Part shown: positions 1 through 5,412 of the stretch, piece after piece
Layout of the letters: every line of letters starts with the position of its first letter
Numbering within the stretch: position 1 is the first letter of the stretch
Source of the DNA: RGIG1828 sp045654685
GTDB taxonomy: Bacteria; Bacillota; Clostridia; UMGS1810
Length of the DNA stretch: 20,737 bases
Direction: 5' to 3'
NCBI GenBank assembly: GCA_045654685.1
Contig: JAZONV010000008.1
Span: forward strand, 1 to 20,737
Translations under genes and position numbers: made by a program
The notes under the pieces: model-generated
Database searches by the model: none
What the model was told of the DNA's origin: nothing
The model's input: only the letters and a program-made list of their open reading frames with translations

Positions 1-2
1 CA

Positions 3-38
3 CGAGCCGTTAAGAAAACGATTGATAATCGTATTTAG
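3..38 (+). CDS. possible 3' end of a truncated upstream gene
   Basis: The third forward frame is open from the window edge to a TAG at 36-38 and would encode a C-terminus reading RAVKKTIDNRI. The composition (basic, no rare-looking residues) is compatible with a real protein end, but eleven residues cannot be assigned to a family. If the tRNA-like scar at 117-134 marks an integration site, this would be the last gene of the integrated element, for example an integrase. That is inference only. Confidence 0.2.
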   Translation, partial: RAVKKTIDNRI

Positions 39-116
39 GTGAGTGATGCGCAGGCGGGTACCGAAGCCTTTGGCTTGGGTCGACAAGCAGGGCAGATTGC
101 GTAGCAATATGCGAGG

Positions 117-134
117 TTCTCGTACGGGTCACCA
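117..134 (+). other. tRNA-Glu 3'-end fragment (possible att site)
   Basis: The 18 bases ending in ACGGGTCACCA match what I remember of the 3' end of clostridial tRNA-Glu: T-stem 3' half, acceptor 3' half, discriminator A and CCA. No matching 5' acceptor half (GGCCCGT-like) and no normal seven-base T-loop are present; only GTT separates GCGAG from CTCGT. It is therefore not a complete tRNA gene. A 3' tRNA fragment followed by a native terminator is what an element integrating into a tRNA gene leaves at its distal end. The match is from recollection, not from a search. Confidence 0.4.
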
Positions 135-136
135 AG

Positions 137-168
137 AAAAAAGCACTTGCGTTTGCAAGTGCTTTTTT
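137..168 (+). terminator. strong intrinsic terminator
   Basis: A perfect 14-bp stem (137-150 with 155-168) closes a GTTT loop. The left arm starts with six A and the right arm ends in six T, so it can stop transcription in both directions. It begins three bases after the CCA-like end of the tRNA fragment, as expected for the original terminator of a tRNA gene. Confidence 0.85.
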
Positions 169-170
169 CA

Positions 171-336
171 ATGAAGCGTTCCTGATGGAACATTAAGTTG
201 CTGTCGCTAATGAAGTTGCCTTCGGCAATGAAGTGTTGCTGACGCAACATTAAGGGACGCTTTGCTTCATAAATTCGCAAAGCGAATTTTCTTCATGACG
301 GCAACGCCGTCACTTCATATTTGCTGATAGGCAAAT
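171..336. repeat. array of short hairpins with ATGAAG/CTTCAT linkers
   Basis: Six clear hairpins follow one another. Their stems are 178-182/187-191, 216-220/224-228, 234-239/244-249, 273-278/282-287, 297-302/306-311 and 319-324/331-336, with loops of 3 to 6 bases. A degenerate seventh lies near 198-210. They are separated by ATGAAG or ATTAAG at 171, 192, 210, 228 and 249, then by the reverse complement CTTCAT at 265, 291 and 313. The linker polarity flips in the middle, so the two halves can also pair with each other. Stem sequences differ from unit to unit while the linker is kept. The array sits directly upstream of a four-helix-bundle gene. No reading frame explains it. Confidence 0.7.
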
Positions 337-342
337 ACATCA

Positions 343-371
343 TTTACATTTTTTTAATTTTATGTTATATT
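343..371 (+). promoter_or_regulatory. putative sigma-A promoter of the four-helix-bundle gene
   Basis: TTTACA (343-348) and TATATT (366-371) are separated by 17 bases in AT-rich DNA just after the hairpin array. The start point would fall near 378, almost on the ribosome binding site, giving a leader of about 16 bases. If this is right, the array lies outside the mRNA of the gene. Confidence 0.45.
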
Positions 372-393
372 TAAATTGAGGTAGGTAGTTTAA

Positions 394-711
394 ATGCGTG
401 AGGATAAATTATCTATTCAATCTATGGACTTTGCTGTTGACATTATAAACCTTGTTAGGGAATTAAAATCGAAAAAAGAAAATATTATCTCAAACCAAAT
501 CGGCAGAAGTGGCACATCCATAGGTGCAAATATTCACGAAGCTAATTATGCTCACAGCAAAAATGATTTTATTTCTAAATTACAAATAGCTCTTAAGGAA
601 TGTTATGAAACTGAGTACCGGTTAGAATTGTTCGTCAAATCTGAACTGTTAGACAGAGATAAGGCTACAATGAATGCGGAACAATTCGGGAAATGCTTAT
701 TTCTTCCATAA
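394..711 (+). CDS. four-helix-bundle protein (S23/Avd-like), C-terminus frameshifted
   Basis: The protein belongs to the small four-helix-bundle family first seen in 23S rRNA intervening sequences and related to the Avd accessory protein of diversity-generating retroelements. Visible family features are the N-terminal helix with DFAVDIINLVRELK, the central RSGTSIGANIHEA motif, and the helix DFISKLQIALKECYETEYRLELF. The start is ATG 394 with GAGGTAGG at 378-385. The frame ends at 711 after 105 residues with a C-terminus unlike the family (MNAEQFGKCLFLP). From 669 the -1 frame reads NECGTIREMLISSINTAKAN to a stop at 750-752, which is the expected last helix. Restoring it would give about 119 residues, the usual length. 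The gene is therefore damaged, mis-sequenced or recoded. A terminator follows. The molecular role of stand-alone members is not established. Confidence 0.8.
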   Translation: MREDKLSIQSMDFAVDIINLVRELKSKKENIISNQIGRSGTSIGANIHEANYAHSKNDFISKLQIALKECYETEYRLELFVKSELLDRDKATMNAEQFGKCLFLP

Positions 712-761
712 ACACCGCCAAAGCAAACACCGAAAGACCAAAACAACTTTAACTTTTTACG

Positions 762-790
762 CCGTCACGAAAGTGGCGGTTTTCTTTTTT
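762..790 (+). terminator. intrinsic terminator after the four-helix-bundle gene
   Basis: A 7-bp stem with one G-U pair (762-768 with 773-779) closes a GAAA tetraloop and is followed by TTTTCTTTTTT. It lies shortly after the restored stop at 752, which fits transcription running through the frameshifted end. Confidence 0.75.
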
Positions 791-853
791 GTCCGTTTTA
801 CTATTTCAAATTTTTTTACATTCCCTTTTGCTTTTAACGTAAAGTTCCTCGTT

Positions 854-1714
854 TCAGGAAATGTCTTTTCCTGTCTTTTCAAAAAGTTCCTTTGCCTCGG
901 CGTTAACCCTTTTTAAACTTTCATAAACAGGAGTTTTTTCTCCTTTTTCACATATGGGATGATTGTGCCACCATCCGCCGGTATAGCACGCCCACATAAA
1001 GGTTTTTGCTCCATATTTTACGGCATTTAAAATCTGAAATCTCATTTGCTCCAAGGATATGATTTTCCCTTCATCTGACGAACTCACCTGACCCACAACC
1101 CACATTTCCTTTCCGTACTTTTTGCACGCATCAGACACTACGGAAAGATTTTCAAGGTACAAATCAGTATCTTTGCAGGAATAGGGATAGTGGTCAAAGC
1201 AAACATAATCAAGAGGAACTGTTTCACAGTATTTCTCAATATATTCTCTGTAGGTTTCGCATCCCCATTGCTTTTTCCTCTCACTTTCATCACAGGTTGC
1301 ATATGTACCATAATTGGCATAGAGATTTGTATATGGAAAAGGGGTGATATTCTTTTCTTTAAAAAGAGATACGATTTTTTTGACATACCCAAAATCCTTT
1401 GATGAAATTTCATCCCCCATATCAATTCCCCAAACTGCACTATGATGAACATATTCATCAAGTGCGGTTTTATATTTTTCAAATGGGCAATATTTTTCCA
1501 TCTCTCCGCTTTTTTCACCCTCTGCACCCCACCAATGGGGAAGAAAATCTGAGAGAATTGCACCGATGGAATATTTTTCAAAAAGATCAAGAGTTTTTAT
1601 GTCATAATCCATAGACACAATGAAATCTATATTTGCGTCTTTAATGTCTTTTATGTGGCTTTTTGTCCGTGCATACGGCCTCAATATATATGCACCTATA
1701 TTAAATTTGCTCAT
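854..1714 (-). CDS. TIM-barrel glycoside-hydrolase-like protein
   Basis: The 286-residue protein has the layout of a clan GH-A (beta-galactosidase-like) TIM barrel without a signal peptide, so it is probably cytoplasmic. GIDMGDEISS near residues 96-105 sits where the strand-4 acid/base glutamate is expected. FDHYPYS near residue 175 and the C-terminal EQMRFQILNAVKYGAKTFMWACY segment resemble the strand-6 and strand-8 regions of GH42-like proteins. At strand 7, where the nucleophile glutamate should be, the sequence reads WVVGQVSSS, so glutamine occupies the usual position. The start ATG overlaps the upstream PHP gene's TGA (1711-1714), implying translational coupling. The substrate is unknown. 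It may be a non-canonical hydrolase or a carbohydrate-binding barrel. Confidence 0.6.
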   Translation of the reverse strand: MSKFNIGAYILRPYARTKSHIKDIKDANIDFIVSMDYDIKTLDLFEKYSIGAILSDFLPHWWGAEGEKSGEMEKYCPFEKYKTALDEYVHHSAVWGIDMGDEISSKDFGYVKKIVSLFKEKNITPFPYTNLYANYGTYATCDESERKKQWGCETYREYIEKYCETVPLDYVCFDHYPYSCKDTDLYLENLSVVSDACKKYGKEMWVVGQVSSSDEGKIISLEQMRFQILNAVKYGAKTFMWACYTGGWWHNHPICEKGEKTPVYESLKRVNAEAKELFEKTGKDIS

Positions 1715-2607
1715 CCGTAAATTCTGTCCTTTATGGCTCTGAAGTTTTCTTCAGATGCTCCATATTTTTGTGACGGAACATTGAAAGGCGGGCGAAGTTT
1801 TTCCTCGGGATCAAATCTGTCCATTCCTCCTAAAAGTCCGTGGTGGTCTGTTCCGCCGGAAATGTAGAGATTATATTCTTTTGCCATTTTTTCCGCCTCA
1901 AGAGCCTCTTGGTCGCTGAGGTCAGGATGCCAGACTTCAATTCCTTTTAGTCCCATTTCAACAAGTTTCGGAACATACTGAAGTTGATTTTTGGGATGGG
2001 CAATAGTGGCAATTCCTCCTGCATTGTTGATAAGTTCAATAACCTCATGTACCTCCCAGATTCTGTTTGGCATAATATCATATATAAACTGATTTTCAGG
2101 GCCGTAACCAAAAGCGGTTTTTCTGAAATTGTCATAGTCTTTCATTGTCACGTCCCCTTTTTTCAAAAGAGTCCTGAACACATGGTCAACACAAAGCCAC
2201 TCAACGCCCGGATTTGCCCTTTTGACATCATCCCAGTCAATCCCCTTTATGATACCTTTTTCAATATCTATGTCAAAAAGAGTTTTTGTTCTGAAAATTT
2301 CCCTTTCAGCCATAAGTCGGCAATATTCTCTGATTCCCTTGTCATTTATGTCAAAATCAAGACCTGTTATGTGAAAGTGCGCATCCCCAACGCAAGTGAA
2401 TTCTATTCCCGTGATATATTCCATGCACATTCTCTTGCAAGCATCAATATATTCTTCGATTCCGCTCATGGCATCATGGTCCGTGAGAGCAACGGCACCA
2501 TACCCCTCACCTCTTGCTATTGCAACAAGTTCGGTGGGAGTGAATTCACCATCAGAATGAACCGAATGCATATGAAGATTTGCATATAATCTTTTGAAAT
2601 TTCCCAT
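1711..2607 (-). CDS. PHP-domain phosphoesterase (RNase AM/YciV-like)
   Basis: This is a PHP-family metal-dependent phosphoesterase of 298 residues. The metal-ligand motifs appear in order: NLHMHSVHSDG at the N-terminus, ALTDHD, GIEFT, IAHP in the second half, and GGTDHHG near the C-terminus. The layout resembles the TrpH/YciV group, which hydrolyses nucleoside 3',5'-bisphosphates or trims RNA 5' ends. The exact substrate is inferred only. I chose ATG 2607 because AGGA at 2617-2620 lies nine bases upstream. An in-frame ATG at 2635-2637 has no such site and would overlap the preceding stop. The gene follows another PHP gene by 29 bases and overlaps the glycosidase-like gene by four. Confidence 0.8.
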   Translation of the reverse strand: MGNFKRLYANLHMHSVHSDGEFTPTELVAIARGEGYGAVALTDHDAMSGIEEYIDACKRMCMEYITGIEFTCVGDAHFHITGLDFDINDKGIREYCRLMAEREIFRTKTLFDIDIEKGIIKGIDWDDVKRANPGVEWLCVDHVFRTLLKKGDVTMKDYDNFRKTAFGYGPENQFIYDIMPNRIWEVHEVIELINNAGGIATIAHPKNQLQYVPKLVEMGLKGIEVWHPDLSDQEALEAEKMAKEYNLYISGGTDHHGLLGGMDRFDPEEKLRPPFNVPSQKYGASEENFRAIKDRIYG

Positions 2608-2636
2608 TTTTACACATCCTTTATGTTTTTCTCTCA

Positions 2637-3653
2637 TCAAAATTCAAGTTCGTCTCTGAAATATCCCCTTGTATCTGCCCTTTTTCCGAATTTATCTCCT
2701 ATGGACACCCTCACAAAAAGTGCTCTTTCGTCAATTTCAAAATCCGCAGATTCAATGGTCTCACTCTCATTTGCATAGAGTCTTTTGGGTGATTTGCTTC
2801 CTGTGTAGACAATAATATTATCAACAGGGGAACATTCAATGTGAATTTTGTTTCCGACCATTGAAACCTCTTTGAATGTGGGCCCCATGGAAGAATACAT
2901 TTCCCCTTTTTCCATTGCTTCAAATATGGAATCATAGGAAAACTCTTTTGGCATAATCATTGTGAATGCACCGTAGGAATCGCAAAGAGGATGATCATCG
3001 GGATAGTCGTTATGGTTATCGTCTGAGGAATGGCAGAAAACTGTTTTTCCTGCACGGAGAAGTTTGTTATACAGATTTCCGTTATATTCAAGTGCACTGA
3101 GTTTATGTGCAGAATAGTTGCACATTTCCATACTGAAAAATCCCTCATACTGCATTATGTCTTTTTCTTCCTCCATTGACCAGCATGGGTGATTGTAGGC
3201 AACAATATATCCGTTTTCTCTTGCTTCTTTCACAAACTGATTTATATATGCCACGCTATATTCCCTCGGTCTTTGGGAGCCTGCCTTTGGAAGACTTTCG
3301 GCTCTTTCTTTTGATATATATTTGCAGCACGGGGCGTTATAGCATATTATTGTTTCGTCTTTTTGCTCTCTTGCAAAAAGATTCAGGTGCACCTCTTTTT
3401 CATACACATCATAGGCACAGTTCTTGGCTTTTCTTATGTATGCTTCATATCCTGTTATTGTGATAAAATCTTTGTCATCAAGGTATGAATGGCACTTCGG
3501 GGATTCGTGATCTGTTATGGAAAGGATGGAATATCCTTTGTTTTTATACATTTGTTTAAGTTCATGAGGAGTTCTTTTCCCATCAGAAAGGGTGCTGTGA
3601 CAGTGAAGATTTGCTTTGTACTGTCTTTTGTGAGGTGAAATGAGATATATCAT
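2637..3653 (-). CDS. PHP-domain protein with C-terminal beta-rich extension
   Basis: This is a second PHP-family phosphoesterase of 338 residues, clearly divergent from its neighbour. ANLHCHSTLSDG near residues 14-25, SITDHE, GYEAY, YNHPCW and HSSDDNHN supply the expected His/Asp/Glu metal ligands. After about residue 265 a beta-rich tail follows (HIECSPVDNIIVYTG, then ALFVRVSIGDKFGKRADTRG). This resembles the C-terminal domain of PHP proteins found with carbohydrate or phosphonate genes. The start ATG 3653 has a GGGGGA ribosome site about nine bases upstream. It is the first gene of a three-gene operon driven from the promoter at 3687-3715. The substrate is unknown. Confidence 0.75.
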   Translation of the reverse strand: MIYLISPHKRQYKANLHCHSTLSDGKRTPHELKQMYKNKGYSILSITDHESPKCHSYLDDKDFITITGYEAYIRKAKNCAYDVYEKEVHLNLFAREQKDETIICYNAPCCKYISKERAESLPKAGSQRPREYSVAYINQFVKEARENGYIVAYNHPCWSMEEEKDIMQYEGFFSMEMCNYSAHKLSALEYNGNLYNKLLRAGKTVFCHSSDDNHNDYPDDHPLCDSYGAFTMIMPKEFSYDSIFEAMEKGEMYSSMGPTFKEVSMVGNKIHIECSPVDNIIVYTGSKSPKRLYANESETIESADFEIDERALFVRVSIGDKFGKRADTRGYFRDELEF

Positions 3654-3686
3654 GTCTGAAAATCCCCCTTAAAATTCATTTAATAA

Positions 3687-3715
3687 ATTATACTCTTGAA
3701 ATGGGAATAAATCAA
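3687..3715 (-). promoter_or_regulatory. sigma-A promoter of the PHP-PHP-glycosidase operon
   Basis: On the minus strand TTGATT (3710-3715) and TATAAT (3687-3692) are separated by exactly 17 bases. The predicted start is near 3680, giving a leader of about 27 bases that contains the ribosome site of the first PHP gene. Confidence 0.65.
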
Positions 3716-3818
3716 TAGAAACTGTTTGAAAATCAAAATTATAGTAAAAAAATGCAACGGAGTTTCTTGATTGATATTCGAAAAAAGAAAAAATGGTAAT
3801 TGGGGTTAAGAATATTAG

Positions 3819-3847
3819 TTGATTTTATTTCCATTTTGGTGTATCAT
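3819..3847 (+). promoter_or_regulatory. putative promoter of asnS
   Basis: TTGATT (3819-3824) and TATCAT (3842-3847) are spaced 17 bases apart. The start point would be near 3854, leaving a leader of about 25 bases. That is far too short for a T-box, so asnS does not seem to be controlled by uncharged tRNA here. Confidence 0.5.
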
Positions 3848-3878
3848 AATTATATCATCAAAACTACGGAGGTATACC

Positions 3879-5270
3879 GTGAAAACAACAATTAAAGAAA
3901 TATATTCAAATTCTCAATCATTCAGCGAAAAAGAAATTCAGATATCGGGATGGATAAGAACAATCCGTTCATCCAATGTTTTTGGATTTATCGAAATAAA
4001 TGACGGAACATTTTTCAAAAATATTCAGGTGGTTTTTGAAAAGGATATAATAGAAAACTATAAGGAAATCGCATCTATGAATGTGGGTGCAGCCTTAAAC
4101 ATCAGGGGGACTTTGGTTCTCACCCCCGAGGCAAAACAACCCTTTGAAATAAAAGCAACCGAAATTTTGGTGGAAGGGCTTTCAACTCCCGATTATCCTT
4201 TGCAGAAAAAAAGACATTCTTTTGAGTTTTTGAGAACCATTGCCCACCTTCGCCCCCGTACAAACACATTCAGCGCTGTTTTCAGAATACGCTCTCTTGC
4301 AGCATATGCAATACACAAATTTTTTAACGAACGAGGATTTGTGTATGTTCACACTCCAATCATCACAGCAAGCGACTGCGAAGGTGCAGGAGAAATGTTC
4401 AGGGTCACAACCCTTGACATGGACTCCCTTCCCATGACCGATGGAGGAAATGTGGATTTTTCCGAGGACTTTTTCGGAAAAAGTGCAAATCTCACCGTAA
4501 GCGGACAGCTTAATGCTGAAACCTATGCCCTTGCATTCAGAAACATATACACATTCGGTCCCACATTCAGAGCAGAAAACTCAAACACCACCCGTCATGC
4601 GGCAGAATTCTGGATGATTGAGCCTGAAATTGCTTTTTCTGACCTTTCAGACGATATGGCACTTGCAGAAGATATGCTGAAATCCATCATAAACTACTGC
4701 CTTGAAAACGCTCCCGAAGAAATGGAATTTTTGAATTCTTTTGTGGACAAAGGTCTGATTGAAAGGCTCAAAAATGTTGCAAATTCAGAGTTTGGAAAAA
4801 TCACATATACAGAGGCTATTGAAATTCTGGAAAAGAACAACGACAATTTCGATTTCCCCGTACATTGGGGAAGTGACCTTCAGACAGAACACGAAAGGTA
4901 TCTGACAGAAGAAGTATTCAAACGTCCTGTTTTTGTAACGGATTATCCAAAGGAAATAAAGGCGTTCTATATGAGACTCAATGACGACGGCAAAACCGTT
5001 GCCGCAATGGATTGCCTTGTTCCGGGAATCGGCGAAATTATCGGCGGAAGTCAGAGAGAAGAAAGAGAAGATGTTCTGATTGAAAGAATGGAAGAGATGG
5101 GACTCAAAAAAGAAGATTACTCATGGTATCTGGAACTTCGCCGTTTTGGCGGAACAAAACACGCAGGCTTTGGTCTCGGTTTTGAAAGAGCTGTTATGTA
5201 TCTTACGGGAATGTCAAACATAAGAGATGTTATTCCTTTCCCCAGAACCGTTGGGAATGCGGAGTTTTAA
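3879..5270 (+). CDS. asnS: asparaginyl-tRNA synthetase
   Basis: This class II aminoacyl-tRNA synthetase charges tRNA-Asn with asparagine in the cytoplasm. At 463 residues it has the usual length. The N-terminal OB-fold anticodon-binding domain (QISGWIRTIRSSNVFGFIEINDG) is followed by the catalytic core, with motif 2 FRAENSNTTRHAAEFWMIEPE and motif 3 GFGLGFERAVMYLTGMSNIRDVIPFPR, the latter typical of AsnRS. I chose GTG 3879 because GGAGG at 3868-3872 is six bases upstream. The frame is open further upstream to 3819, but that segment overlaps the promoter and has no homology-like sequence. The gene is divergent from the PHP operon. AspRS is excluded by the motif 3 region and the short length. 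Confidence 0.95.
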   Translation: MKTTIKEIYSNSQSFSEKEIQISGWIRTIRSSNVFGFIEINDGTFFKNIQVVFEKDIIENYKEIASMNVGAALNIRGTLVLTPEAKQPFEIKATEILVEGLSTPDYPLQKKRHSFEFLRTIAHLRPRTNTFSAVFRIRSLAAYAIHKFFNERGFVYVHTPIITASDCEGAGEMFRVTTLDMDSLPMTDGGNVDFSEDFFGKSANLTVSGQLNAETYALAFRNIYTFGPTFRAENSNTTRHAAEFWMIEPEIAFSDLSDDMALAEDMLKSIINYCLENAPEEMEFLNSFVDKGLIERLKNVANSEFGKITYTEAIEILEKNNDNFDFPVHWGSDLQTEHERYLTEEVFKRPVFVTDYPKEIKAFYMRLNDDGKTVAAMDCLVPGIGEIIGGSQREEREDVLIERMEEMGLKKEDYSWYLELRRFGGTKHAGFGLGFERAVMYLTGMSNIRDVIPFPRTVGNAEF

Positions 5271-5271
5271 A

Positions 5272-5367
5272 TTGACAAAAACGGATTTTATTTATGCCGT
5301 ATCCGACAAAGAGTATATCTCCGAAAAAAATGTGTGCAGTGATTTTTGCTTCCAAATTACAATGTGA
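5272..5367 (+). CDS. possible 31-codon ORF or gene remnant after asnS
   Basis: One base after the asnS stop, a TTG opens a 31-codon frame reading TKTDFIYAVSDKEYISEKNV and ending at TGA 5365-5367. GGAG in the asnS tail at about 5260-5264 would act as its ribosome site. The residues look protein-like rather than random, so this may be a small protein or the stub of a decayed gene. I recognise no family, and the call is weak. Confidence 0.2.
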   Translation: MTKTDFIYAVSDKEYISEKNVCSDFCFQITM

Positions 5368-5412
5368 AGTGCAAAAATTGAAAAAGATATTTTTGAAAAG
5401 GATGATGAAAAA

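Noticed and set aside
39..134. Complete tRNA gene
   Set aside because: Only the 3' acceptor and part of the T-arm can be matched. No 5' acceptor half, anticodon arm or seven-base T-loop is present.
35..280. Open minus-strand frame of 81 codons
   Set aside because: It runs through the terminator stem and the hairpin array, has no ribosome site, and its C-terminal half is the reverse reading of the tRNA-like end.
171..336. Hairpin array considered as a CRISPR array
   Set aside because: The constant parts are only six bases long, the spacing is 16-26 bases, the variable parts are self-complementary, and the repeat polarity flips. None of this fits CRISPR repeats and spacers, and no cas gene is present.
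1984..2589. 201-codon forward frame opposite the PHP gene
   Set aside because: It lies entirely antisense to a gene with clear catalytic motifs, shows no motif of its own, and has no ribosome site.
3840..3880. T-box leader expected for a tRNA synthetase gene
   Set aside because: The space between promoter and GTG start is about 25 bases and holds no specifier stem or T-box sequence.
5272..5277. TTGACA as a -35 box for the secreted-protein gene
   Set aside because: No acceptable -10 lies 16-18 bases downstream; the sequence there is TGCCGT.
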